The notes under the pieces are model-generated. The model made no database searches and had not been told where the DNA came from. It was given only the letters and a program-made list of their open reading frames with translations. Position numbers and translations under genes: made by a program. Of a stretch of DNA of 64,000 nucleotides, positions 44,670-55,229 are shown piece by piece (the first letter of the stretch is position 1; each line of letters begins with the position of its first letter). Where the stretch lies: assembly GCA_037976565.1 (NCBI GenBank), contig CP137671.1, positions 26,855,813 through 26,919,812 on the forward strand. The letters are read 5' to 3'. The DNA comes from Mesocentrotus franciscanus (Eukaryota > Echinodermata > Echinoidea > Camarodonta > Strongylocentrotidae).

Positions 44670-45537
44670 CCGCTAAGATGGACAATTAGAAAGATTATTC
44701 AAGAACAATATAGATGAAGGTATTTCATAATCATTAACACGGTTATTATTTGCCAGTATAATTCAGTTTTTTTCCAGGTTATTAGATTTATTCCGATTTA
44801 CTTCAATGCAGTTTTAATTAAGACCTGCCTTTTAAACGGCGCAATGTAGAATCATTTCGATTTATAAATATGTATGAAGACATCTCAATTATACAGCAAG
44901 CCGAAACAAGCCATATAACAAAATGAAAATCAATATTATGTAAATTGTAAATTTTGTTATATTTTGTATTATATTTCTGATGTTTGTAAACTATGTCTGA
45001 ACATTTTATTAACGTGTGAGCATCAAAAATATCCATGTCTAACTTTATATATTGGACAAATAAGTACACGAGATGTAATGAAATGAACAAATTTAAACTG
45101 TTTCCTTTCTTGTTATTATTCGCTTACCCTGTTTGTACGAGGATATTGCGATATCGTATTCTCATGTAAATATCCTACACCAGTTTATTTCCATCTTTCT
45201 CACCCTCTCCATCTTCATCTATCCATTATGCTCTCTTTTTCAGCCCTTCCCTCTTTCATTCTCCTCCTCATACATCCATGTACATCCCTCTGAACATAGT
45301 GTTTTTATGGAACACGTACAGTCACCAGCCATATATAGTTTGATTAGTTTTTTTTCTAGAACAAAATTTACTCGCGTATAGTTGAATAGTTTTATGTTGT
45401 TCTGTAGTACACGATGCATTTCCCTTTAAATCTGATGATTTGATATCAAGCGAAATTCTGAAGTATTTTCAATAAAACTGAATTCATATAATGAAAATGA
45501 AACGTTTTGTAATTTACGATATTTTCTGTAATTATTA
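44670..45537. other. Spacer / probable 3' UTR of the GPCR gene
   Basis: On the minus strand an AATAAA (TTTATT at 45184-45189) lies about 350 nt past the GPCR stop and may be its polyadenylation signal. The rest is AT-rich without a supported gene. Confidence 0.4.
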
Positions 45538-46662
45538 CTAGGGCTTAAAAAATTGAACGCATTCTCCTCGAAACTTCTTATTAGCAATGAAATAGATGAA
45601 AATATTGATGAACTGGTTGACGTAGCGCAGATTGTAAAGAACAGTAAGGATGGCGACGCCATTAGGGATGGTCTGAGACAATCGGGACTTCTGTTCAGTT
45701 GTCATGATCTGAATGGCCAACGCAGGGAACAACAAGACGAAAAAGATAATAGTCATGATGACGAGCATTTGGGTTGTCTTGTGGTCCGCCTGTTGCTTCG
45801 TTCGTGTTGTACGCTTCTTGAACGGCTCTTCAGTACCACTGCATCGAGGCTTCTTCAGGTCGATTGAAACGTTGACGTCACCTAACCCATAGGCTCCATT
45901 TGCTTTTATATCAGCATTACTACTGACATCATCGCCAGGGGGTGGTGCACTTGATAGTTGAACTGAGGGCTGGCAGTCAGTAGGGGTAGAAATGTTGGAG
46001 GTGGACTTAGTCTTCGAGACGGTAGCTGATATCGAGGAGATGCGCCCTTCAGCATCACTGGCTCCTAGGCCTTTTGTCATCCTCTCTCGGAGAGCATGGT
46101 GGTGACGAATGACGCGGTAGATCTTCACGTACAGCACTATGATTATAGACAACGAAGCGCCGGACAGGACCGAAGGGAGCGCAACGTATATCTTACGAAG
46201 CAGAGGATCATCCCCGAAGGCGTTGCACATATCGATGCCTTGGCTTTGCTCTGGTCTAGTATGGAATGCGATCGGCAGGTGAATCAAGATCGAGAGCACA
46301 ACAGATGCCGCTGACACTGTCCAAGCTAGTGGCGACGAAAAACGGGTTGAAAACGGGCGGCAGACCGCGAAATAACGACACACAGCTATGAATAAAGTTA
46401 CCAACAGACCTGCACAAAAGAAGCCATTCTTTAAGATGTTTTCGAAGATGCACAGCCAACGAACAGTCTTGGATGTCGCACTGTTTTCAATCATAAGCAA
46501 GCATAGAAAGAGATCGAGGAGGGCAAGGGCGATCACCGCAACATCAGTTGGGTTTTTGTTTTTTCTCCGATTGAAGACAAATACAATGAAAATGTTACCC
46601 GGAATGCCGATTACACCGGCACAGGAGGCGACCGCGATATTTGTCAGACGGAAAGCATTCAT
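45538..46662 (-). CDS. Intronless rhodopsin-class G-protein-coupled receptor (orphan)
   Basis: A single uninterrupted frame of 374 residues starts at ATG 46662-46660. Seven hydrophobic helices are visible: TM1 about 8-30 with the GIPGN motif; TM2 39-58 with LALLDL; Cys71 before TM3; TM3 77-97 ending AVCRYFAVCRP, where CRY replaces DRY; TM4 112-131; Cys146 in ECL2; TM5 156-178; a long Ser/Thr-rich ICL3 of about 105 residues; TM6 290-308 with LLFPA; TM7 about 327-352 with NIFIY in place of NPxxY. The N-terminus is only about seven residues and the C-tail is short. It is inferred to be a plasma-membrane receptor coupling to G proteins. The ligand is unknown. Expanded sets of intronless CRY-type orphan receptors are common in echinoderms, so it may be one member of such a set. 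It has no breaks, unlike the transposon genes around it. Confidence 0.92.
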   Translation of the reverse strand: MNAFRLTNIAVASCAGVIGIPGNIFIVFVFNRRKNKNPTDVAVIALALLDLFLCLLMIENSATSKTVRWLCIFENILKNGFFCAGLLVTLFIAVCRYFAVCRPFSTRFSSPLAWTVSAASVVLSILIHLPIAFHTRPEQSQGIDMCNAFGDDPLLRKIYVALPSVLSGASLSIIIVLYVKIYRVIRHHHALRERMTKGLGASDAEGRISSISATVSKTKSTSNISTPTDCQPSVQLSSAPPPGDDVSSNADIKANGAYGLGDVNVSIDLKKPRCSGTEEPFKKRTTRTKQQADHKTTQMLVIMTIIFFVLLFPALAIQIMTTEQKSRLSQTIPNGVAILTVLYNLRYVNQFINIFIYFIANKKFRGECVQFFKP

Positions 46663-46939
46663 TTTGAATTGAGGCCGGGGTAGAAATAGGAGACTTATAT
46701 AGGAATTCCTTTTGTTAAGAAATAGTTATATCAGAAACCAGTACTGTTAGAGACGAAACGTTGCACTCTTTCTTTCAAATTTGGTTATAACAAGATTCTT
46801 GTCGAATTGATCGCTTTTATCCCTGCCTAGCGGCCCGCTGAGAGCGGCCTGTCAAGTACTAATAATCGCGCGCCCGAGCAAAAAATTAAAGCACGCGCGT
46901 GTATGTCTGCATGTATTGTGTGCACGCGTATAGATCTAT

Positions 46940-46969
46940 ATCATAGAGATCTATATAGATCTCTATGAT
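46940..46969. repeat. 30-bp perfect palindrome
   Basis: ATCATAGAGATCTAT is followed directly by its complement, with more TAGATCTATA words around it. It abuts the hAT-type terminus at 46976, so it may be target sequence or a separate simple repeat. Confidence 0.7.
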
Positions 46970-46975
46970 CTATAT

Positions 46976-47545
46976 CACGGGTGGCCAACCTTTTAAAGCT
47001 CGCGGGCCACAGCTAACGATTGGCATAACTTGGCGGGCCGTAGGTAGTCTCCCCCTCCCCCACACTCTTGCAATACGTGTACAAACCTGCAATTCAGCTA
47101 AAACAAACAAGCAAACAACAAAATCATTGAAACAAAAATCAGGCTTACTTTTTGGTGTCATTTCTGGGGCTGCATTTGATCCTACGGGTGACTGTTTGGC
47201 GGGACACCTTGAAACTTTTGTTTTTCCTTTGGACATAGTTCCTCAGCGCATATGCCAACATGCACTCTTTCACAAATTCCCCATCTGAAAACGGCTTGCA
47301 CTTTTTGCTATTTTTCGGGAGACGATGAAACTAGAGAGCACAGCTTCTTCTTTGAGAATTGTTGGTTTCACAAATGACTCTTGCTGACGTTTCAGTCGGG
47401 TCACTAATTTGTCAAGTCTTTGTTTTCTAGCCCCACCCTGTAACTCTCCATAATTTGCTAGATGCAGCGGGTCATAATGACTTAATGTACGTCTTGCTAT
47501 GTTGTATTACATTCACACTCTGGTGACAAAATGAGGCAAAGTCGT
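46976..47545 (-). mobile_element. hAT transposon deletion derivative
   Basis: The lower end reads CACGGGTGGCCAACCTTTTA, matching the CAGGGGTGGCCAA-type terminus of hAT elements. On the minus strand decayed frames give KPFSDGEFVKECML (about 47285-47240) and a following VSRQTVTRRI-like segment. These recall the start of ZBED/GTF2IRD2-like hAT transposases (K-P-F-T-D-G-E-x-x-K-E-C and S-x-x-T-V-x-R-R-I). The transposase core is missing: the N-terminal part runs straight to the terminus, so the element is internally deleted. The other end is not defined and abuts the Tx1-like LINE. Confidence 0.6.
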
Positions 47546-48780
47546 TTACCTTTTTCTTCTATGAAGAAATACTTCCGAGACAAATCTGATTGAAAGTTTC
47601 TGATTGAAATGATATGTGAGTGTACCTCGGTCCCCAGCTAATTTCTTCTCCTCCTTTGTAAAATAAGTTCGTGGTTTTTGTCTATTTTTACTATCTATAA
47701 ATATCATATATTTTATCAAAATTATGATATGATTCAATAACTGTTCCTTTCCTATGTTTAACTCAACTATCCCTACATGGATACCTTTCCAATTTATATT
47801 TGTAATCTCTACTAATTTAAATAAATTCCTACACTCTTCCCAAATTGGTTTTACTTTCTCACAAAGACAAAATAAATGCTCGTAAGTTTCTTCATATTTA
47901 CCACAAAAAGAACATAAATTACTATTAACCATTTTAAATGTATATAAATGTAATTTAGTATATATAATATTTTATATACCTCACTTTAGAAATCTAGCCA
48001 TCTGATTGGTCGAAATTGGAGTCGTGAATTCAAGCCATGCCCCACTCACAGGGCATAGCAATAGCCCACAGGGCCTAGTTAACATTTTCTACCCTCATCC
48101 TCATTATCCTGCGATCCCCATTGTTGGTTTGCGTGTTAAAATTGTCTTTGTGCGAGCGCAGACGCCATACACTGCATGCTCTATGTCTACGATTCCCAAA
48201 TGATTGAAACTTTCACTCATTTTTCAAGCGAATATTAACAGACAGTGTTTCAGATTTTCTGTGATGTTTTAACAAATTTTTACTCACTAAAAGGCTAAGG
48301 TAAGAATTCTTGGTAGATTTTTGTTTTAATTCGGCATATAAAAGTCATATCGACTGCTTTAATACTCGAGGACTAGCTGTTTCTATACTGGCTTGCGGGA
48401 TCACCCAGGCGCGCCTCGGGGTGATAGTAGGGGATTCAACTACCCCTTGAGCGTATAGAAACAGATAGTCCTATCGTAGCAGTCGATATAACTATAATAA
48501 AGCATTTTAAATTGAAATTCTCTAAGCTTACTATTCAATGTGCATTTTCTAAGTCTTAAAAATACTATTGTATATCTTTTCCATGAATATTATAAGTCTG
48601 TTCTAAATTTCGTTCTGCATATGATTTTTCTACTCTCTTATTTAATTAAAAGGCGTATATAATTTTTGAGGTTATTTGATCTAACATAATTATATACCTT
48701 TTCAAACATAATAATATCCATATCTAATTCCCTATCTATATTTGAGTGAGTATTTTTATTTAAAAATTGTTACCATGAAG
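47546..48780 (-). mobile_element. Tx1/L1-like LINE ORF2 C-terminus, split by a hairpin insertion
   Basis: The minus-strand frame 47932-47546 reads SNLCSFCGKYEETYEHLFCL then CEKVKPIWEECRNLF, the C-x-x-C ... H-x-x-x-x-C zinc-binding C-terminal domain of L1/Tx1-type RTs. Upstream on that strand, at about 48560-48500, is a block KLREFQFKML that resembles the K-L-x-x-F-Q-F/Y-x-I segment usually found shortly before this domain. Between them, about 47975-48500, is unrelated DNA ending in a hairpin element. The frame ends at 47546 and the element has no obvious tail. Confidence 0.65.
48345..48490. mobile_element. Palindromic MITE inside the Tx1-like LINE
   Basis: The left arm TATCGACTGCTTTAATACTC ... 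CTGTTTCTATAC (48348-48389) pairs with the right arm GTATAGAAACAG ... GCAGTCGATA (48453-48488). A GC-rich loop with CAGGCGCGCCTCGGGGTG lies between. The 47975-48340 flank is also foreign to the LINE, so the whole insertion may be a larger element. Confidence 0.6.
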
Positions 48781-48789
48781 GGGGGATGC

Positions 48790-49190
48790 CAAGAAAAATA
48801 CGTTGTATTTTAGGGGCCTAGGTGGAATCTAGGGGGCAGAGCCCCCGGAAGCTCAGGGGTTTTAGGCATTTAATCACGCTCAGATGAGCTTTTTGATACC
48901 TCACTATTCTTTCTTTCTTTCTCTCTTTCTCTCTATATCTCTTTAATATATTTTTTCGAAAAAAGGAGGGGGAGGGAGCTCAAGGCCCTCGTGCCCCGCT
49001 GTTCCACGGGCCCTGACCTGAAGGCCTCTAAATAAGCATATTTCTTGCCTGACTGTAAATTTAGGAATTTGTCATTTTCCAACAAACGCATAAAAAAGTA
49101 TAATTTACTAAAAAGTGAGGAAAAATCTCGGAAAATTATGGCATTTCAGCAACATTTCTAAATCACCGGTATCGAGTCAAAAATAAACCA
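48790..49190. repeat. GC-rich dispersed repeat fragment
   Basis: This is the reverse-orientation relative of 24.5-25.5 kb: GGGGGCAGAGCCCCCGGAAG, CTCAGGGGTTTTAGGCATTT and ATCACGCTCAGATGAGC are visible at about 48830-48890, followed by CT-rich DNA. No coding frame is present. Confidence 0.6.
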
Positions 49191-49199
49191 CGTTTGAAT

Positions 49200-51250
49200 T
49201 TTATTTCCTTTCTCTCCTCATTCCCTTTCCCTTCTTTTCCTTCTCTCTCTCTCTTTTAGATTTGCTGGGGCAAGGGCCTTTCCCCCGATCCACACGTTGT
49301 TGGCAGGATTAATCGCAATTGATCTCCCCTTCTTTTCACCCTTTTCTTTTCTTCTTCCTCTTTTTTCTTCCCTTTTAGCTCTCCTCTTTCCCTTTCCCTG
49401 CCTTCTCCCTTATTTTTGGCGGGGCGGGGGGGGGAGAAGCAAGGGCCTTTTGATATCCCCCTTCTTTTCTTTTCTTCTTCCTCTTTTTTTCCTTCCTTTC
49501 ATCTCCTCTTTTCCTTTTTTCTTTCCCTTTCCTTCCTTCTTTCTTATTTTTTGATGGGGGAGGCATGGACCTTTCGCCCCCCCCCCAATCTCCTTCTTTT
49601 CCCCCTTTTCTTTTCTTCTTCCTCTTCTTTCTTACAGAGTGACAAAATGTCAGCTGTGGAGTCCCACAGGGATCACTTCTTGGTCCTCTTTTATTTATCC
49701 TTTATATAAATGATTTTCAATATTCTTCTGATGTATTATCCCTTATTTTGTTTGCAGATGATTCAAGTATATTTTTTTCACACAAAGATGCACAAGTCCT
49801 TTTGCAAACAGTTAACTCAGAGTTGCGCAATATTACTGCATGGATTCATGCTAATAAAGTACTGTCTCTTAATCTTACAAAAAACAATTATATGATATAT
49901 AGCAATTCGCTCAAGATGTTGCCCGGTGACATTATTTTAAACGGTGTTCTGGTAGACAGAGTAACATCAACTAAATTCCTAGGTCTTTATATCGATGAAC
50001 AATTGAAGTGGAAAACTCATGTAAATAATCTATGCAAAATATTGTCAAGGCATACTGGTGTAATTCGTAAGTCTACTCTTCCTCAAAGCATATTACTTAT
50101 CTTGTATTCAACTTTAATTCTACCTTATGGTGTGCTTGCTTGGGGCAAATCTCTAATAACACAATTAGATAAACTATTCTTGGCTCAAGAGAACAATCTG
50201 TAATGCTGACTTTCGTGCTCATACAAATCCTCTTTTTTATCATCACAGGATTTTAAAGGAAGAAGATATTTATTATATGCAATTGGGTTCCTAATAATGT
50301 ATGATCTCAACTCAGGTTTACTGCCACTGGCATTAGCCAAGATTTTCAAGAAAAACAATCAAATTCACAATTATGCCATAAGAGGTGCTTCTGCATTCCA
50401 CTTACCCCATGCAAGGACAAGTTTACTCTCAACACTTTAGTTTGCACTGGACCAAGGTTTTGGAACACTCTTGACTCAAGCATTAGCCATTCTGTCAGTA
50501 TATCTGTCTTCAAATGTAAACTGAAGTTGTACTTATTGAATAATTAATTAGTTGATTCTTAATCTATATGCTGTCGTGATTTATATTTGAACTTAATCCA
50601 TTCCTTAATTTACTACTGTATAGCAACTGCCGACTTACCTTTTCCTTTTTCTTTCCTTTTCTCGCCTGTAGCTAGCTTTCAGCTTACAGTGAAAGTATGT
50701 TAATATTTCTTTCTTCCCCCCCCCCCTCTCTCTATATCCCACGTTATTATCACTCTTATCGCCCCCTTTTGTACATATATAGTCTCTTCTCCCCACCCTT
50801 TTTTTATTACTCCGGTAAACCATGTTTATAATCATATGGTATAGTTTATAGTTACTTGTTTTAGTACTTTAGCGCCTTTGACGAACATTTCTTGTATTAA
50901 TCTATTATATAACAGGCTGTTTTTTGTTGTTGATGGTGTCTAATGTTATTGTTTTGAGGGACCTGAAATGTACAAGCTTAGCTTTAATTAGGTCTCCTCG
51001 TCTTTTCTTCCTTTTTTCTCACTTAAATGCATTACATGAACTTGATCCTTATAGTGTTCCTTTTATATACTCTACATGTTATAAATCTGTTAAATTGTAT
51101 TGCATTCATGTTGGAAGAAAGACAAATAAACTTGAACTTGAATTTGAACTTGAACTTCTCTCCTCTTTCCCTTTACCTTCTTTTCCTTCTCTCTCTCTCT
51201 CTCTCTCTTTTTTTTGGTGGGGGGCAAGGCCCTCACCCCTGGATCTTGTG
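49200..51250. repeat. Pyrimidine-rich repeat interrupted by a LINE
   Basis: The family of 40.5-41.25 kb is present at 49200-49637 and again at 51158-51245. The junction words CTTCCTCTTCTTTCTT and CTCTCCTCTTTCCCTT are adjacent in the uninterrupted copy at 41154-41195, so the LINE between them is an insertion. Confidence 0.75.
49638..51157 (+). mobile_element. CR1/Jockey-like LINE, 5'-truncated, with TTGAAC tail
   Basis: It starts inside the RT, where frame-shifted text around 49640-49710 corresponds to the palm before the catalytic site. The frame 49748-50203 then gives FADDSSIFFSHKDAQVLLQT, LSLNLTKNNYMIYSN, STKFLGLYIDEQLKWKTHVN and LILPYGVLAWGKSL. After it, decayed frames to about 50545 give the C-terminal part, then a 600-bp AT-rich 3' UTR ending AATAAACTTGAACTTGAATT and further TTGAAC repeats. 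The simple-repeat tail and the clean junctions into the pyrimidine-rich repeat show target-primed insertion with 5' truncation. Related to the copy at 14.9-15.8 kb. Stops make it inactive. Confidence 0.85.
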
Positions 51251-52629
51251 GCGGTGCATTAGTAGAAGTATATAGTAGTATAATAGTAGTACCATACTAG
51301 TATAGTAGCTGTTGGCGAAGATTCTTCTTCACTATCATGCACTTAATTGCACCCCATCTCTCTCCCCCACCAGCCCCCTCTCATGTTAACGATAAATTTG
51401 ATTATAAGGTACACTGCGCAATGACACTGACACTGACAGCTAGCATCTGATCAAGGGTCAGAGCCATATTAATGTCACTTTAAGTGACATTAATATTTAT
51501 GGCATAATTCGAGCTTAGATATATAGACTATAGGGTGTCAGGTAAAAATGTCAGAGGAAAAAATGTCAGAGGTAAAAATGTCAGAGGTAAAAATGTCAGA
51601 GGAAAAAATGTCAGAGGAAAAAATGTCAGAGGTAAAAATGTCAGAGGTAAAAATGTCAGAGGAAAAAATGTCAGAGGTAAAAATGTCAGAGGAAAAATGT
51701 CAGAGGAAAAAATGTCAGAGGTAAAAATGTCAGAGGTAAAAATGTCAGAGAAAAATGTCGGAGGTAAAAATGTCAGGTACACAAAGAAAAGGTAGATCTA
51801 TAGGGGTTAAAATTGGTGCCGTCATAATATCTCAGCACTTTATCACACAAAATGTCGAGACGTAAGCTACTGTGCTAGTCTATATTATATTTTATAAATG
51901 ACTGTGTATTGTACTCGTACATGTCCTGAGGATAATACAATGTGGAAAATAAATTTGAAACTTATATTTTGTGATCAGGTTTGCATATATTAATTTCTAT
52001 CATTTTTCGATATTTTAAATTGGTTGATGTTGTAATGTTTATTTGGTTTTGAGGAAGTAAGCCTAAGTACATAGAATATTAAGATTGAATGAGATAAAAC
52101 AGGGAATCAGTACGGATCGCACAGCAATTCCACAAATTCAGTAATTAGACCCATGCATCTTCATGTGCATCCCAGCAAAGACTGTTATGACAAGAAAACA
52201 TTAATAAAAAGACATGGATGCTTTGTCCTCCTCATCAATACTTTATTACCGGTACAAAAGTTTAACACACAATATTAAAGCTTCGCTTGAAGAATGTCAG
52301 ATAGTAGGCCTACAAGTGGTAAACGTTGAGACATAATCTACCCAGGTATTTTGTCATGCAGTGCTTTCGACCATAACACTGTGTAACTTTATATTTAAAC
52401 AATATCATGTTTGTGATTAAAAAACGTGGGAGAAATACAGTTTAAGTCCCTCAATTTCAAATGTTTTCTGCCAAATTCATGATGCATTTTGTTCAATGTG
52501 TAGACTTGTACAAATATGTACCTGCTGGAAACTGTCGTATACAGTGTATGCCAGCACACCTTTTATAAATCCTGCACAATATCCTTCAAACAATATTATC
52601 ATGTATACAAGCAGTATCATGATGCTATA

Positions 52630-52857
52630 CACGGGCGGATCCAGCTTTTTATAAAGGGGGTTGGGGTGGTATGCGAGGAGCGTAGCGACCGAGTCCAAGC
52701 GAGCGGAGCGAGCGAGGGGAGGTGTGGGAGGGTGTCCCCTCCCACAGTAAGGAAAATTTTTGAAAATCTGTGTGTGAAAATGAAAGATAAGATTTTAAAA
52801 AATGGTCCCGGATTTTGGGGGGTTGCAACCCCCAACCCCCTCTAGATCCGCCACTGC
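52630..52857. mobile_element. MITE with GGCGGATCNAG ends
   Basis: It opens ACGGGCGGATCCAGC and closes CTAGATCCGCCACTG, giving imperfect 14-bp TIRs of the CAGTGGCGGATC type often seen in hAT-like MITEs. Inside are GAGCGTAGCGACCGAGTCC and CCAAGCGAGCGGAGCGAGCG, and a GGGGTTGCAACCCCC palindrome. Confidence 0.65.
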
Positions 52858-53055
52858 TATAAATGTGTACAGTACGTAAAACTATGTTTCTGATATGTTA
52901 CTCATGAATAAATATTTGTCAAATTCAGAGTTTGATCAGTCTCACAGCAAATAGTTATAGAACGATGTAGCTTAAACAGAACCTCTGCAAAGCGCGCGCT
53001 TATCTGGAATGTGATGGTGCGGTTAGCATATTGATCTACATGTAACATAAATGGT

Positions 53056-53212
53056 AGCCTAGATATGCGTTGGGCTTATATATACTAATCGTGTTATGGA
53101 GACAGGCATCGGCGCGGGGCGTCAGCTCGGGCTGACGCCCGCGCCGATGTCAGTCTCCATATTAAACGCGATTAGTATACTTGCCATAAAGCCCGACGCC
53201 TATCGGATAGGC
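53056..53212. mobile_element. Long palindromic MITE
   Basis: Arms of about 75 bp are inverted around TCGG (53127-53130). CATCGGCGCGGGGCGTCAGC on the left faces GCTGACGCCCGCGCCGATG on the right, and further out TACTAATCG/CGATTAGTA and TTGGGCTTA/AAAGCCCGA pair. The GC-rich centre contrasts with AT-rich surroundings. Confidence 0.8.
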
Positions 53213-53304
53213 TACATAAATGGCGGCTTTCTGCTTTGTATCAGAGTATCAAAGCTGCTTATTGATGTTCTCCCAGACTATTTATACCGCAATAGTGATC
53301 GACG

Positions 53305-53482
53305 CAGCGCCGTAGCCAGAGTTTGATGTTTTTTTTTGTTTTTTTTTTTTGGGGGGGGGCACATATAGGCCTACATGTAATCGATCGACGTCCTAGCTGG
53401 GGAGGGGTCTATGAGGAAGTGTGTATGATCTTGGAAATTTGGGGGGCACGTGCCCCCGGCCCCTGGCTACGTGCCTGGATAG
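53305..53482. mobile_element. MITE with GCCGTAGCCAG ends
   Basis: GCGCCGTAGCCAGAG near 53308 and CCCCTGGCTACGTGCC near 53461 form inverted ends. The interior has a T-run, a G-run and GGGGGGCACGTGCCCCC, itself a palindrome. It resembles the GCGTAGCCAGGGG start at 58057 and the GC-rich repeat at 24.5 kb. Confidence 0.55.
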
Positions 53483-53546
53483 ACGATCAACTCTTTCAAA
53501 GCGCGCGCGCTTCTCGATCTGGAATGTAATGGTGCGCGGTTAGCAG

Positions 53547-53620
53547 TTTGATACAAAGCAGAAAGCCGCCCATGTTACATATTATGTAATATGGGCGGCT
53601 TTATCTGCTTTGTATCAAAG
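53547..53620. repeat. Hairpin repeat
   Basis: TTTGATACAAAGCAGAAAGC and the following CGCCCATGTTACAT (53547-53580) pair with 53584-53620 (ATGTAATATGGGCGG, then CTTTGTATCAAAG). Part of the arm recurs at 53221-53262. The DNA just before it repeats the text at 52990-53035 (AAAGCGCGCGCTT, TGGAATGTGATGGTGCGG). Confidence 0.75.
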
Positions 53621-54354
53621 TATCAAGCCCACAAGAAAGTGAAATTGTTGGAAATATGCATTTGTAGGAAATTACATTTTATAGTAGTCATTGCCACGCT
53701 GTTAAAATGTCCATCAATCTTCAGAAGGGACAGTGTGAAGTGGCCGGGGGGGGCGGAGCTATAGGACTCACAGCGTGATATCTAATTATCCTCTTTTCGG
53801 GGCTGTGATGACTTTTCTTTTTATTTAATGATTACACCATCGAGCCACAATTACTCAGCCTACTAATTCATGGCCAAACTATTCGATTTATACATTCTTT
53901 TTTTCCAGAAGTTTGCTCAGTGTACCAGTATCACTTGCTTAGACAAAGGCATATGAGGGGAGACAGCCGGGTCACGTCTATGCCCCCAAAAGAAGGATAC
54001 ACCCCTCCCCCGTCTCCCCTCGGCAATAATCGGGCAAAAAGTCACAATTTCGGGCAGCCAAATAAAGTTAAAGAAAGAAGAAAATAAAGCAGCGCTGAAA
54101 TTAATGACTGCAGAGAAGCCTTCGTTATATCTTTTCGATATAAGACTAATATACAACCATTACCATTATTCAACCTGCACACATGCTTTAAAAAAAACAC
54201 TTTTACCTCGATCTGACATTTTTACCTCTGACATTTTTTCCTCTGACATTTTTTCCTCTGACATTTTTTCCTCTGACATTTTTTCCTCTGACATTTTTAC
54301 CTCTGACAATTTTTCCTCTGACATTTAATTACCTTTGACATTTTTACACCGGGC

Positions 54355-55225
54355 CGACTGCGTTATTTTTTCGTACCACGGCGAGCCCAGATTCCTATTA
54401 TATCATGAATATTCATTACGCAGGGTCGGGGAAAGTCTCGATTCTCTTGAATATTCATGTATGATCGAGGCGGGAACTATCCTACGCGTGTAGCATGCGC
54501 AGCATCGAATATCGTGTGTAACACGTTGGATTAATGGTACGGTAGGCCTATAAAACGACATAGAAAAGCAATGTCATGGTCTTTTAGATAATACAGTCAT
54601 AAATGCTGTGTTTATACTAGTAAATGCCAAAATGTCAGTAGAAGACTATATAGCATATATTTCAAGCAAGAGTCTTGATAGGCAATTTATGAGTAGGCCT
54701 ACCGTACTTTTCTGAGGTCAAGTTGAATCTAGTTCTTTTCATGAAGGGAAAATAATCAGTTCGCTGTTTGCTTTTTAAATATTACAAGCAGAGGTTGAAT
54801 TTTGGTATTGAATATGTGATACATTATTATAAACATGAGTTAAATTCAATTGGCAAAGGTGACTTTGATACACTGCTTGTATATAGTGACTTAGTTTTGT
54901 CCCTTTGGTTATCAATTAGTATTGAACAATTAAGTGTGTGTATTTGATGCTTAGGAAAGAAAGCAGTTATTTAATCCGGTTAGAATTGGTGAGAACGAAT
55001 ATAGCACTGTGTGTCACAAATAAATCCTTATTCGTTAAATGCGAAATATTATCTTTACGAGGATGAAGTACGTAGCTATAGAGTTTGATTTCATAAGTCA
55101 TTTATTATGACAGGTACATAGTATGTGAAACGACACATCATGCAGGCACTAAAGTAATTATTCAGTGGTAATATTATGCAGTTAAGTGAGCATGCATAGA
55201 TCATAGAAATAATTTAAGTGCAATC
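54355..55225. other. AT-rich spacer, no supported gene
   Basis: Only short chance frames are present. TGAATATTCAT-type words repeat near 54406 and 54449. Confidence 0.5.
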
Positions 55226-55229
55226 CCTT

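Larger units (their letters stand above)
51529..54352. mobile_element. Foldback-like element with inverted 15-bp minisatellite ends
   Basis: The left end (51535-51780) is an array of about 16 units of 15 bp, ATGTCAGAGGTAAAA or the GAGGAAAAA variant. The right end (54210-54350) is the same unit in inverse orientation, about nine copies. Outermost sequences also match: GGGTGTCAGGTAAAAATGTC on the left and the complement GGTGTAAAAATGTCAAAGG on the right. Inverted termini built from short tandem repeats define foldback-type DNA elements. The 2.4-kb interior holds other nested elements (52.63-52.86, 53.06-53.21, 53.30-53.48 and 53.55-53.62 kb) and no transposase. The 86-residue repeat frame through the left array is not a gene. 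Confidence 0.7.

Noticed and set aside
47546..47932. Zinc-finger host gene
   Set aside because: The C-x-x-C...H...C arrangement and following text match LINE ORF2 C-termini, with upstream LINE text nearby.
51535..51795. Plus-strand repeat protein of KNVRG units
   Set aside because: The 15-bp minisatellite is a multiple of three, so any frame without a stop stays open. No start context or family support.
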